NCBI GenBank assembly: GCA_964342855.1
Contig: CAYFIB010000003.1
Span: forward strand, 62,001 to 126,000
Source: JBCBJX01 sp964342855
GTDB lineage: Bacteria > Pseudomonadota > Alphaproteobacteria > Caulobacterales > Parvularculaceae
Direction: 5' to 3'
DNA: 64,000 nt
Shown: piece after piece, positions 1 through 8,051 of the stretch
Position numbering within the stretch: position 1 is the stretch's first letter
How the letters are laid out: each line of letters opens with the position of its first letter
The notes under the pieces: model-generated
What the model was told of the DNA's origin: nothing
The model's input: the letters and a program-made list of their open reading frames with translations, nothing else
Databases searched by the model: none
Position numbers and translations under genes: made by a program

Positions 1-262
1 TGAGCGCGAGGTCCAGCGCGTGCGGGTCCGCCATGCCGTGGATCTCGCCCATGAGGATGAGGCGCTTGGCGTAGAACGCCTCGTCGAAGAGGAAGCCGCC
101 GTCTTCCGCCCCAAGATCGAGCGTGACGACGTTCGCCTTCGTCCACGCCTTGTAAGGGCCGGACCCCAGTTCGTCTTTCCACGCCGGAACCCACGGCAGA
201 GTCAGCGCGATGACGACAACCGCGACCAGCAGCAGCCCGAGCCATTTGAAAATCCGCAGCAT
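1..262 (-). CDS. Membrane-anchored protein of unknown function, 3' part cut off by window edge
   Basis: The reading frame opens at an ATG (262) and runs off the left edge, so only about 87 N-terminal residues are seen. Residues 1-25 are a hydrophobic N-terminal segment (MLRIFKWLGLLLVAVVV...) that looks like a signal anchor. At about residues 65-80 there is a GEIHG motif after a hydrophobic strand. That resembles the conserved GE[IV]H signature of ChaN/TraB/Tiki-like or erythromycin-esterase-like folds, but too little is present to assign a family. The frame is not in any overlapping gene. Confidence 0.6.
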   Translation of the reverse strand, partial: MLRIFKWLGLLLVAVVVIALTLPWVPAWKDELGSGPYKAWTKANVVTLDLGAEDGGFLFDEAFYAKRLILMGEIHGMADPHALDLAL

Positions 263-332
263 GGCGACGCCCCCTCAGTGCTTTCGGGGAGTCTATGGGC
301 GTTCTCGCTGCGCCGGAACCTCGCTCCCGACT

Positions 333-418
333 TCCCACGGCTTGACCGTTGGACCCAACACGAGAACCCGCAACGCGCCGCGCCGCCCGATGCTGGGCCC
401 CACGGTCAAGCCGTGGGG
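333..418. repeat. Palindromic repeat family A, inverted pair (copy 1)
   Basis: Two inverted copies of a unit with core CCCACGGCTTGACCG face each other (about 333-358 and 394-418), the second reading CCCACGGTCAAGCCGTGGGG. Each unit is itself nearly palindromic, and the pair could fold into a long hairpin. The same core recurs at 37833-37901 and 38254-38350. It lies in the 259-base gap between two minus-strand genes; no gene is seen there. Confidence 0.75.
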
Positions 419-440
419 AACGAGCATTTGTTCAACCGCT

Positions 441-520
441 TACCCCGGCGAAAGCCGGGGCCTCCCGAGGCAAGCTGCGGACGTGTGACGGAGATCCCGG
501 CTTTCACCGGGATGAGCGGG
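441..520. repeat. Palindromic repeat family B, inverted pair (copy 1)
   Basis: A short hairpin (CCCCGGCGAAAGCCGGGG, 443-460) is followed by GATCCCGGCTTTCACCGGGA at 493-512 and then GAGCGGG. The second unit ends two bases before the stop codon of the downstream exonuclease gene, so it may serve as its transcript end. The same unit forms the inverted pair at 40802-40888. Confidence 0.7.
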
Positions 521-521
521 G

Positions 522-1181
522 TTAGTTTTCGGCCTCCGCCGCCAACATCGCCCGGTAAAGCTCCAGGTTCCACGCGGCCCCCGAAATCCCCGTGTGCTCC
601 AGCGGATCCGACGTCTCCGGCGCGACCCCGAAGGCCGCTGCGATATCGCGGCCCGAAAGCCCCCGCGCGCCGGCGCCCCAGGCGATGGAGGGCAAATCGA
701 GGACGTAATAGGTGAAGAGATCGCGGAAGCGCGGCGCCTCATGTTCTTTCAGGAGCGCGTCGAGGAAGTCCCGGTCGAAGGTCGCGTTATAGGCGGTGAA
801 GATCGCCGTCCGGCCGCCCGTGTGCTCCTCATGAAATGCGAGGAACCGGCGCACGGCTTCTTCTTCGGAGACGGCGCCGAGGGTCTCCCAGCGCGCCTCG
901 TCGAACCCGTTGATCGACCGCGCCACCGCCCCCGCCCGCTCCGGATGGTCCGGCGTCATCCGCACGAAGAACCGCGCGATCTCGGTCCCGTCCACATCCG
1001 CATAGACCGCGCCGAGATCGATCATCTCGTTATGGGCGGGGTCGAGCCCCGTCGTCTCGACGTCGACGATGGCGAGAACGTAGTCGGCGGGGGACGCGGC
1101 GGGGTTGGCGGCGGCGACGCCGCACGAGACCAGCAGTGAAATCAGAATTCGAAGCACCGGCGCCTCTCCCCTCATCATCAA
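522..1181 (-). CDS. Exported DnaQ-fold (DEDDh-type) 3'-5' exonuclease homologue, probable active-site loss
   Basis: 219 residues. An N-terminal hydrophobic stretch ending near ANPAASPA (about residues 10-30) looks like a Sec signal peptide. The exonuclease fold follows: ExoI motif VDVETTGLDP (about 39-48), ExoII FTAYNATFDRDFL (about 128-140) and ExoIII-like EHTGISGAAWNLELYR (about 195-210). In DEDDh nucleases the last motif is H-x4-D; here the Asp position is Gly (H-T-G-I-S-G). The fold is clear, but catalysis is doubtful. DnaQ-like proteins are normally cytoplasmic, so export is unusual. The true start could be the internal M or V near residues 7-10, which still keeps the signal. A truncated second copy lies upstream at 1563-1690. 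Confidence 0.75.
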   Translation of the reverse strand: MMMRGEAPVLRILISLLVSCGVAAANPAASPADYVLAIVDVETTGLDPAHNEMIDLGAVYADVDGTEIARFFVRMTPDHPERAGAVARSINGFDEARWETLGAVSEEEAVRRFLAFHEEHTGGRTAIFTAYNATFDRDFLDALLKEHEAPRFRDLFTYYVLDLPSIAWGAGARGLSGRDIAAAFGVAPETSDPLEHTGISGAAWNLELYRAMLAAEAEN

Positions 1182-1197
1182 GAATGCGCCCCTTCTA

Positions 1198-1305
1198 CCG
1201 TTATCCCGGAAACGGTGCAGCCGTTATCCGGGACCTAGGGCGAAATGCTCCGCGCGCGCGGCCCTCGCGTCCCGGCTCTCGCTCCGCTCGGCCCGGATGA
1301 CGTCG
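1198..1305. repeat. Repeat mosaic D, left part
   Basis: Contains GTTATCCCGG / CCGTTATCCGGGAC and then CGTCCCGGCTCTCGCTCCGC with GGCCCGGATGACG, short inverted units built around CCCGG/CCGGG. It starts about 17 bases upstream of the exonuclease start. Together with 1422-1562 it fills most of the 381-base gap between the exonuclease gene and its broken copy. No gene is credible in 1182-1562; the open frames there are GC-driven shadows. Confidence 0.55.
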
Positions 1306-1421
1306 AAGCGGCACGCTTCTGGACGCGGTGCGGCTTCCTCGTCTCCCGCATGGCCCCGCTGGTCCTGACGCTCCCGACGGAGACGATGCGGCGGGCGACG
1401 CCCCGATGCCCCACTCCTCGA

Positions 1422-1562
1422 GTCATCCCGCGGCTGGACCGCGGGACCCATCACGGACGCCCTCACCGAAAACCGGCGGTCGCGGATCGCGCAAGCAGAC
1501 GAGCGATGAAGACGCCGCACGCCCCGGAGCTGGGCCCCGCGGACAAGCAGCGGGATGACACG
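1422..1562. repeat. Repeat mosaic D, inverted pair beside the broken exonuclease copy
   Basis: A unit reading GTCATCCCGCGGCTGGACC then GCGGGACCCATCACG (about 1423-1456) is answered by an inverted unit CTGGGCCCCGCGGAC then AGCGGGATGACACG (about 1530-1562). The right unit ends exactly where the reading frame of the truncated exonuclease copy terminates (1563), so the repeat marks the truncation boundary. Confidence 0.6.
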
Positions 1563-1690
1563 TTATTGGATCTCGAGAGCCCGCGCGGTCTTGGTCGCGT
1601 CTGCATCCGCATAGACCGCAACGAGATTGATCATCTCGTTATGGGCGGGGTCGACCCCCGTGGTCTCGACATCGACGGTGGCGAGGACGC
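1563..1690 (-). pseudogene. Truncated second copy of the DnaQ-fold exonuclease
   Basis: About 40 codons (homologous DNA roughly 1580-1690) read VDVETTGVDPAHNEMINL and VAVYADADATKTAR. They match the ExoI region of the neighbouring gene (VDVETTGLDPAHNEMIDL, then GAVYADVDGTEIAR) nearly residue for residue. Signal peptide, ExoII and ExoIII are missing. Upstream the frame enters unrelated AT-rich DNA; downstream it stops at the repeat unit ending at 1562. This looks like the relic of a tandem duplication. Confidence 0.75.
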
Positions 1691-1837
1691 CGCCAGAGCG
1701 AATAGAGTGGAACTCACGACATGTACAAGAATTCAAGTTCAATGGCCCTTTGAATTTGCCAAATTTTTCATCCAAACCTAACTCTTCTTCGAAGCGATAG
1801 TCGGTTTCTTGAAATATACATATATGCATTTAAAATA

Positions 1838-1870
1838 AAAAAAGGCCCGGCATTTTTCCGGGCCTTTTCT
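1838..1870 (-). terminator. Intrinsic terminator, likely for the tRNA at 2029-2115
   Basis: AAGGCCCGG and CCGGGCCTT flank a short CATTTTT loop. On the minus strand the stem is followed by TTTTTTTATTTT, a good U-run. The plus strand also has TTTT after the stem, so it may act both ways. The tRNA upstream on the minus strand is the only transcript in range. Confidence 0.7.
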
Positions 1871-2028
1871 CGGTGTAGTACTTCGCACCGCCACTCGATG
1901 ATATCGAGAATGAGCAATACAGCTTGCGCTGGTGACACTATCGCTCAGGTCGACAAATACCGATTCAAACATGAAAAATCAATGACAATCCCAGAGGGGC
2001 AGAGTGACACACCGTTCTCGGATTTCGG

Positions 2029-2115
2029 CGGTGCGGGAGGGATTCGAACCCTCGGGACGTGTCACTGTCCGATCCGTCTTCAGCGGATTGCCTTCGACCA
2101 CTCAGCCACCGCACC
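2029..2115 (-). tRNA. Serine-type class II tRNA with a GAA anticodon
   Basis: Read on the minus strand: acceptor GGTGCGG/CCGCACC, D arm GCTGAGTGGTCGAAGGC typical of tRNA-Ser, anticodon stem ATCCG/CGGAT, loop CTGAAGA, a long variable arm (GGAC/GTCC stem) and T arm GAGGG-TTCGAAT-CCCTC, with discriminator G73. Long variable arm and G73 are serine identity elements. With U33 in place, however, positions 34-36 are GAA (2079-2081), the phenylalanine anticodon, not a serine one. CCA is not encoded (GCCG follows). All stems pair, so it is not an obvious relic. A tRNA at this locus is certain; its amino acid and function are not. Confidence 0.8.
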
Positions 2116-2244
2116 TGATTCTCGGGATAAACCCGCCTGCAGCATCAGTCAACATGAAGCTGACAATTGTCAGCCTTTCTTCTCGCGGTGGCTGACGGCA
2201 ACAACGTGGGTTGACAAAGTAGATTTGCGCATCGACAATTCGGT

Positions 2245-2817
2245 ATGTCTAACGAGATTGGCTACCGTAAAGCTATGGAAACGATACAATTTCTCGATCG
2301 AGAAATTGAGCTTCTTCAGCATAAGCTAAAACTGGCCGTTGAAGCGCGAGAAGGCTTGGCTAAAACGCTTGAGTTCTTTCGTGCTGGCTCGGAAACCAAT
2401 GGTCAATTTCTAACCAAGAGCAATCGTTTTGGTTCAAGGCTAACAATTGACGACGATCTGAGTGAGCGGGAGTTCAAGCGCGACGGAAGTCCACGTCCAG
2501 ATGGCGTCCCAGCCACACCAGATATGGTTATGGCGATCCTTAAATTAGCCTACATATTGGGCAAACCGGGGTTAGCTCCAATTGCGGTTGTGAATGAAAT
2601 TGACCGATTGTTTTGGCCTGGCGTAGGTTACAATTCAATTGTTCCTGTTATGTCAAGAATGGTTCGTGAAGGCAGAATCAAGAGAAACGATGGAATCTAC
2701 TTTTTGAATCGCGAAGATAAGGAACGCTTGGATAGTATCAAAAATGACAATTTTAAATTAAACCAAGAATTGTCAATTCCCCCACATGCTGGGTCGATAA
2801 TTTCACGAAATTACTGA
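2245..2817 (+). CDS. AT-rich orphan protein: coiled coil plus winged-helix-like C terminus
   Basis: 190 residues, not recognised. Residues 5-45 are a charged amphipathic helix (LDREIELLQHKLKLAVEAR) likely to form a coiled coil. Residues 90-155 resemble a winged helix-turn-helix (APIAVVNEIDRLF, then SRMVREGRIKRNDGIYFL, ending in the wing). Base composition is far more AT-rich than its neighbours, which suggests recent acquisition next to the tRNA. Its 3' end overlaps the convergent parC by 7 bases. The start at 2245 is an ATG. A DNA-binding role is possible but unproven. Confidence 0.6.
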   Translation: MSNEIGYRKAMETIQFLDREIELLQHKLKLAVEAREGLAKTLEFFRAGSETNGQFLTKSNRFGSRLTIDDDLSEREFKRDGSPRPDGVPATPDMVMAILKLAYILGKPGLAPIAVVNEIDRLFWPGVGYNSIVPVMSRMVREGRIKRNDGIYFLNREDKERLDSIKNDNFKLNQELSIPPHAGSIISRNY

Positions 2818-5069
2818 CCAAACCGCCCGCTCCGAGGAAACCCCTTCGGCGCGACCTTCCCCGCTCCCGCGCGCTTGCCAAGCCAGTCTTTCCAGCCCGC
2901 CTCGGACTGCACGCGGCCGGCGCGGTCGGTCCACGTGAGCCCCTCGCCCGCCGCGAAGGTCTTGGCGTCGGCCAAGCCGCCCTTCGCGTACTTCTGAAGC
3001 GCGACGCCCTTGCCGCGGGCCATGACGGGGAGCTCGTCGGCCGGGAAGATCAGCACTTTGCGGTTGTCGCCGACGACGGCGACGTGGTCGCCCGCGCCGT
3101 CCACGCACACGACCGCCTCCGCGCCCGCGTCCACGTTCAGCACCTGTTTGCCGCGCTTGTTGGAGGCGACGCACTCGTCCTCCTCCACCAGAAAGCCCTT
3201 GCCGGCGGTAGAGGCGACGAGGAACCGGCGCCCGCCCTTGTGGACGAACAGCGCCGCGATGTCCTCGTCATCGCCCAGCTCGATCAACAGGCGCACGGGT
3301 TCGCCGTTCCCACGCCCGCCCGGCAGGTCCGCCACGTTGAAGGCGTAGAAGCGCCCGTTGGTGCCGAAGGCGAGGAGCCGGTCCGTCGTCTGGGCGGGCA
3401 GCACGAATTTCGCCGCGTCGCCGTCCTTGTATTTGATGTCGGCGGCGTTCTCGACATGGCCCTTCATGGTCCGCATCCAGCCTTTTTCCGACAGGATGAC
3501 GGTGACGGGCTCTTTCTCGATGAGGGCGTCGAGGGAGATCTCCTCATCGTCCGGCGCATCGCCGAACTGAGTGCGCCGGCGGCCGAGATCGGATTTCGGG
3601 TCGAACTTCTTCTTCGTCTCCCGAAGCTCCTCGGTGATCTTCGCCCACTGGGCCTCGTCGGATTTCAGAAGCGCGCGCAGCTCCTTCAGCTCCGCCTTCA
3701 GGTCCTTGTGCTCGCGCTTGATCTCCATCTCTTCGAGCTTGCGCAAGGAACGCAGGCGCATGTTGAGGATGGCTTCCGCCTGCACATCCGTCAGCTCGAA
3801 GGTCGCCATCAGCTCCTGTTTCGGCTCGTCCTCCTCGCGGATGATGCGGATCACCTCGTCGAGATTGAGATAGGCGATGAGGAAGCCGCCGAGGATTTCG
3901 AGGCGATGCTCGATCTTCCCGATGCGGAAGTTCGTGCGGCGGACCAGCACGTCCTTGCGGTGATCGAGGAAGGCCTGCAGCACCTGCCGGAGGCCCATGA
4001 CCCGCGGCGCGCCGTCGGCGCCCAGCACGTTCATGTTGAGCGGGAAGCGGTTCTCCAGATCCGTCGCGCGGAACACCGATTCCATGACCACGTTCGGGTC
4101 GACGCCGCCCGATTTCGGCTCCATGACGAGGCGGATGTCCTCCGCGCTCTCATCGCGCACGTCGATGATCGCCGGGAGCTTCTTGTTGCGGATGAGGTCC
4201 GCGATGCGCTCGACCAGCTTCGACTTCTGCACCTGATACGGAATTTCGGTGACGACGATCTGATAGCGCCCGCGGCCGAGGTCCTCCGTCTCCCACCGGG
4301 CGCGAACCCGGAAGCCGCCGCGGCCGGTGGCGTAGGCTTCGGCCAGCGCCTCGGGGCTCTCCACGCAGACGCCGCCGGTCGGGAAGTCGGGGCCCTTCAC
4401 ATGCTTCAGGAGCGTCTCGATGGAGGCGTTCGGGTGCTTGATGAGGTGGATGGCGGCGTCGATCACCTCCGCCACATTGTGCGGCGGAATGGAGGTCGCC
4501 ATGCCGACGGCGATGCCCGCCGCGCCGTTCGCGAGCAGGTTCGGGAAGCCCGCGGGCAGCACCACGGGCTCGGTGTCCTCGCCGTCATAAGTGGCGCGGA
4601 AGTCGACCGTATCCTGATCGATGCTTTCAAGAAGCAGCTCGGCGGCTTCCGTCATGCGGCTTTCCGTGTACCGCATGGCGGCCGGATTGTCCCCGTCGAT
4701 ATTGCCGAAGTTCCCCTGCCCGTCGACCAGCGGAATGCGGGTGGAAAAGTCCTGCACCAGCCGCGCGAGGGCGTCGTAGATCGCCTGGTCGCCGTGCGGG
4801 TGGTAGTTGCCCATCACCTCGCCGACCACCTTCGCGCACTTTTTAAAGCCGCCGGAGGGCGACAATTTCATCTCTCGCATGGCGTAAAGAATGCGCCTGT
4901 GCACGGGCTTCAGCCCGTCGCGCACGTCCGGCAGCGCCCGCGACGTGATCGTCGAGAGCGCGTAGGCGAGATAGCGCGATGACAGCGCCTCGGTCAGCGG
5001 CGCGTCGATGATGGTTTCAGGCTTGGGCGGTTCGGGCGGACGGGGCCCGCGGGACTTGGCTCTACGCAT
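2811..5069 (-). CDS. parC: DNA topoisomerase IV subunit A
   Basis: 752 residues, the usual length. ParC with ParE decatenates daughter chromosomes. The winged-helix and tower breakage domain carries the active-site tyrosine Y134 in AAMRYTESRM. The quinolone-determining loop reads HPHGDQAIYD, with Gln where E. coli ParC has Ser80; Gln is, as far as I recall, common in alphaproteobacterial ParC and need not mean acquired resistance. The C-terminal third (about residues 510-740) is the beta-pinwheel DNA-wrapping domain. The start ATG at 5069 gives a short Pro/Arg-rich leader before the conserved PLTEALSSRYLAYALS. Transcribed alone, towards the AT-rich orphan. Confidence 0.95.
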   Translation of the reverse strand: MRRAKSRGPRPPEPPKPETIIDAPLTEALSSRYLAYALSTITSRALPDVRDGLKPVHRRILYAMREMKLSPSGGFKKCAKVVGEVMGNYHPHGDQAIYDALARLVQDFSTRIPLVDGQGNFGNIDGDNPAAMRYTESRMTEAAELLLESIDQDTVDFRATYDGEDTEPVVLPAGFPNLLANGAAGIAVGMATSIPPHNVAEVIDAAIHLIKHPNASIETLLKHVKGPDFPTGGVCVESPEALAEAYATGRGGFRVRARWETEDLGRGRYQIVVTEIPYQVQKSKLVERIADLIRNKKLPAIIDVRDESAEDIRLVMEPKSGGVDPNVVMESVFRATDLENRFPLNMNVLGADGAPRVMGLRQVLQAFLDHRKDVLVRRTNFRIGKIEHRLEILGGFLIAYLNLDEVIRIIREEDEPKQELMATFELTDVQAEAILNMRLRSLRKLEEMEIKREHKDLKAELKELRALLKSDEAQWAKITEELRETKKKFDPKSDLGRRRTQFGDAPDDEEISLDALIEKEPVTVILSEKGWMRTMKGHVENAADIKYKDGDAAKFVLPAQTTDRLLAFGTNGRFYAFNVADLPGGRGNGEPVRLLIELGDDEDIAALFVHKGGRRFLVASTAGKGFLVEEDECVASNKRGKQVLNVDAGAEAVVCVDGAGDHVAVVGDNRKVLIFPADELPVMARGKGVALQKYAKGGLADAKTFAAGEGLTWTDRAGRVQSEAGWKDWLGKRAGAGKVAPKGFPRSGRFGQ

Positions 5070-5182
5070 GGCGCGGGATTAGGCCGCGCCGCGGCGGGCG
5101 GCAAGCGGGACATGGTCATCGCATCGGTTGACTCGTGCACAACGTCTCGCGAGCCTCGCGGGCAAAACCTGAGGGGGTCGAA

Positions 5183-6364
5183 ATGTCCAAGTTGCTTCTC
5201 AAGGCGTCCGTCGCGGCATGTGTTTTCGCGGGGACCGCCGCCGCGTCCGAGGTTCAGGGACCGGCGGCTCCGGCGATCTCGTTGAACCTCGCCGCGCCGC
5301 AACAGAACAGCGATGAAAACAGACCGCGCGTGTTCGAGCAGAACACGCCGCTTATTCTTTTGGACTATCGCCTGAGAGCGTCCGCGACGAACTATTTTAT
5401 CGACAGAGAAGAGATCGAAGCGGTCGATGACGTCACGTACTCCGTCGGCTCGGTCATCAACGTGAAAATCGGGCCGATATTCAGGGCCTACGCCGCGTCG
5501 TCCGACTCACTCTTCCCCGATGACGCCGACTTTTTCAGCAATTTGAGCGTCGTCGGCGAAGAAACCCCTCAGGCCGTCAAGGACGCGCAGAACCTCTCCG
5601 GCGCGATCGGCAAAGCGGAGCAATTCAACCGTGTCTTGAGCTTCGGTCTCCGGCCTACGGTGTTTTTCGGCGAGGCGACACCGCTCAACGCCTTCATTCC
5701 CTACGTGACGTACGAGCGCCGTCAGGTGACGGGCGCGTTCGTCTCCGAACGGGATACGCAGGACATTGATGGAATCATCGTCGCGCCAGCGGGACAGGCT
5801 TTCAACATCACGGACGAGCAGACCATCATTTCGCTGCAATGGGGCTCAGACCCAAGATATTCAGCGTTCGCGGACTATAAGCTTCTGGCGGAAGGCTACT
5901 CTGAACGCACCACCGATGCGGCGTTCTTCATCTCGCTGGATTATATCCAGTACGACTCCGATCTGTTCGCCAATCAGGAAGATGGGACGGCGCTGATCAC
6001 GCGCGACGATTTTTCCTCCTACGGATTGCGCGGCGGATGGCGCCCGCAGCCGAAAGACGCCGGCTTTTTCTTTGCGCCCGGCGTGGAGCTCGGCGTAAAC
6101 GGAAGCATTTTCGAAGGCGACAGCGACCGGTCTGGCGTGCGCGCCGGCGGGTATCTCGGGGCGTTCTTCCTGTCCGGCGACACCTGCACCTATGGCTGCG
6201 TCTCGTTCTCCATGACGCTCGGCGGATTCTACGACGAAAGCGATTTCACCGATCCCGACACCGGTACGACGCCGCTCGGCGGCAACCGTCTTGAAGGTGA
6301 GTTTGAGACCGTCTTTACACGGTGGAGCGCCGAGGCGACGGCGAACCTATCGATTTATTTCTAA
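5183..6364 (+). CDS. Outer-membrane beta-barrel protein, secreted
   Basis: 393 residues from the ATG at 5183, preceded by a strong GAGGGGG ribosome site (5171-5177); an upstream in-frame ATG at 5135 would spoil the signal peptide. Residues 1-22 (MSKLLLKASVAACVFAGTAA) form a Sec signal. The body is rich in alternating strands such as RPTVFFGEATPLNAFIPYVT and AFFISLDYIQYDSDLFANQ, and it ends in the aromatic LSIYF, the classical terminal strand signature recognised by BamA. No enzyme motif is seen; porin-like or adhesin-like barrel is as far as this goes. Overlaps the 3' end of convergent recO by 4 bases. Confidence 0.75.
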   Translation: MSKLLLKASVAACVFAGTAAASEVQGPAAPAISLNLAAPQQNSDENRPRVFEQNTPLILLDYRLRASATNYFIDREEIEAVDDVTYSVGSVINVKIGPIFRAYAASSDSLFPDDADFFSNLSVVGEETPQAVKDAQNLSGAIGKAEQFNRVLSFGLRPTVFFGEATPLNAFIPYVTYERRQVTGAFVSERDTQDIDGIIVAPAGQAFNITDEQTIISLQWGSDPRYSAFADYKLLAEGYSERTTDAAFFISLDYIQYDSDLFANQEDGTALITRDDFSSYGLRGGWRPQPKDAGFFFAPGVELGVNGSIFEGDSDRSGVRAGGYLGAFFLSGDTCTYGCVSFSMTLGGFYDESDFTDPDTGTTPLGGNRLEGEFETVFTRWSAEATANLSIYF

Positions 6365-7086
6365 CCGAGGCGTTCCTCGACCTTCATCCGCGCGTCCGGC
6401 GCCTGCCGGTCGGATGGGTGCAGAATGCGGCTTTCCAGGAAATGGCGCGTGAGCCGCAACGCTTGGGCGGCGGCGTCCCTCGTCGTCTCCCCCCCGGCCC
6501 GCCAAAGGAAGCCCGGCAGCGGTAGGAGACGATCCTTGTAAGGTTCCGCCGCTTCAGCGCTCACCGCCCCGCCTGATTTCGGAGAGACGTGGGTGAGGAC
6601 GAGGTTGGGCCCTTTCGCGCCGGTCGCGACGCAGCGGTCGAGGGTCAGGCCGAAACCGAGATCCTGCAGGAGCATCAGTTCGAACTTGGCGAGGAGGACG
6701 GGAAAGACGTCCGCGGTCTCCGCCGCGTCGATCAGCACCAGGAACGCGTCATAGAGCGCCGGGTGCGGTTCGCGCTCCGGCAGGCACGCTCGGGCGACGG
6801 CGCAGGCCGCCGTGAGGTTTGCGAGAGCGTCAGGATCAGAAAGCAGTCGCGCGGTGCGCGGATCGGTGACCTCCAGCGAGAAGTTGCCGAGCTGGCTGTC
6901 CGATTTCGCTTTCCACACGGCGGAAACGCTTGTGCCCGTCTGCAGGACCGGGCCCATGCGCTTGCCCTGCCCGCCATATACAAGGCCCGCGGAACGACCG
7001 TGCGCGGCGGTGAAAATCTCGACGACCGCATGGGTTTCGCCATGGGCGCGCGCGGAGAGGACGACGCCGTCATCGCGCCATTCCAT
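6361..7086 (-). CDS. recO: DNA repair protein RecO
   Basis: 241 residues from ATG 7086 (MEWRDDGVVLSARAHGE), the conserved RecO start; a longer frame to 7122 adds an unlikely leader. RecO loads RecA onto SSB-coated single strands in the RecFOR gap-repair pathway. Seen are the N-terminal OB fold (about 1-80, with YGGQGKRMGPVLQTG) and a helical C-terminal half. The SPKSGGAVS segment follows a single Cys (CVATGAKG), so the full four-cysteine zinc site of some RecO proteins is not present. Heads the minus-strand block with the lipoprotein gene, era and rnc upstream. Confidence 0.93.
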   Translation of the reverse strand: MEWRDDGVVLSARAHGETHAVVEIFTAAHGRSAGLVYGGQGKRMGPVLQTGTSVSAVWKAKSDSQLGNFSLEVTDPRTARLLSDPDALANLTAACAVARACLPEREPHPALYDAFLVLIDAAETADVFPVLLAKFELMLLQDLGFGLTLDRCVATGAKGPNLVLTHVSPKSGGAVSAEAAEPYKDRLLPLPGFLWRAGGETTRDAAAQALRLTRHFLESRILHPSDRQAPDARMKVEERLG

Positions 7087-7091
7087 GCGGC

Positions 7092-8030
7092 TCAGCGCTC
7101 CTCCGCCGCGCAGGCGGTCCACCAGGCGTCGGTGAACGCATGGCGCTCGCGGCCTTGCTCGTCAGATACGCGCCCGCATTTCTCGCTCGCGAAATCGCGC
7201 AACTCACCCATGCGGCGCGCGTAGACGTCCGTGATGCATGCTTTCATCTCCCCGCCCGCGCGCCAGCAGTCGTTGCGCCCACCGATCCAGCGGCGTTGCG
7301 CGTCGCGTAAAGCGACGCCCTCGGCTTCATCCGTCACGGTACGGACCTTGCCGTAAAGGTCGTTCAGCTTGATATCGAGCTCGGCGAGTTCAGCAGAACC
7401 GCAGATCGCTGTTTCGACAGGGCCCGAGGCGCGACCGCATTCATAGCCCGCTTTCGGCTCTGCAGCCCCCGGCGCGCGCCAGACCATCCGTTGCAGGATA
7501 GCGCCCGCAAGCCCTGCGCCGTCGCCCGGCGCGCCGGACCGGCGACGCTCCGTACTCGCCTTATAGTGCAGCTCCAACCGCTCGCCGCCCGCCGGGCGAC
7601 AGACGGCGTTCGCGCCGCCTTCATCATCAGCGATATCGCAGGTGAAGAGATCGCCCGGTAGGTCTTCGTACCGGTCGCCGATATGGACGCCGCTTGGCCC
7701 GTCGATCCGCTCGCCCACGGCTTCGATGCGCGTCACGGACCGTCCGAAGACATCGGTGAAAAAGTGCGCCTGATCTTCGTTGTGAATACGCAGGGTGATG
7801 CGCACGCGCTGTTCCGCCTGCGGCTGGTCGAGATCGAGCCCGAAGCGGACATCTCGGCCGGTCAGCGCGTCGCGCACGGCCTCGACGGTGAACGGCGTCT
7901 GCGCGGACACTGTCGCAAGCCCGTCATCGGTCAGTCTCAACGCCGCCGGACCGCCTTCAGCCGACTTCTCGCCGCACCCGGCGAGCGCCATCGCCAGCGC
8001 GACGAACCCGAGCCAAACCCATTTAAGCAT
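7092..8030 (-). CDS. Lipoprotein with C-terminal LprI/DUF1311 domain
   Basis: 312 residues. N terminus MLKWVWLGFVALAMALAGC is a lipoprotein signal with lipobox LAGC, cleaved before Cys19. About residues 30-130 form an SecD/preprotein-like beta region (VSAQTPFTVEAVRDALTG). Residues about 195-290 contain the DUF1311/LprI pattern (YECGRASGPVETAICGS, then LDIKLNDLYGKV, LRDAQRRWIGGRNDCW and ACITDVYARRMGELR) with its four paired cysteines. The family includes lysozyme-inhibitor-like lipoproteins, but the domain is common and function here is open. It is inserted between recO and era, 5 bases from recO, probably cotranscribed. Confidence 0.8.
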   Translation of the reverse strand: MLKWVWLGFVALAMALAGCGEKSAEGGPAALRLTDDGLATVSAQTPFTVEAVRDALTGRDVRFGLDLDQPQAEQRVRITLRIHNEDQAHFFTDVFGRSVTRIEAVGERIDGPSGVHIGDRYEDLPGDLFTCDIADDEGGANAVCRPAGGERLELHYKASTERRRSGAPGDGAGLAGAILQRMVWRAPGAAEPKAGYECGRASGPVETAICGSAELAELDIKLNDLYGKVRTVTDEAEGVALRDAQRRWIGGRNDCWRAGGEMKACITDVYARRMGELRDFASEKCGRVSDEQGRERHAFTDAWWTACAAEER

Positions 8031-8051
8031 CGTCGCCTCCCCGCCGATCGT

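Noticed and set aside
1224..1520. Open frames in the 1182-1562 gap
   Set aside because: They run through palindromic repeats and have no start context or family resemblance.
1778..1972. 64-codon minus-strand frame across the terminator at 1838-1870
   Set aside because: It reads through a strong hairpin and poly-A/T tract, and the peptide is unlike any protein; chance frame in AT-rich DNA.
4780..4830. Gln at the quinolone-determining position of ParC as acquired resistance
   Set aside because: To my knowledge Gln or Ala is common there in alphaproteobacteria, so it is most likely the natural state.
3084..4982. Plus-strand 632-codon open frame inside parC
   Set aside because: Antisense shadow of parC; composition biased to His, Arg and Ala with no family pattern.
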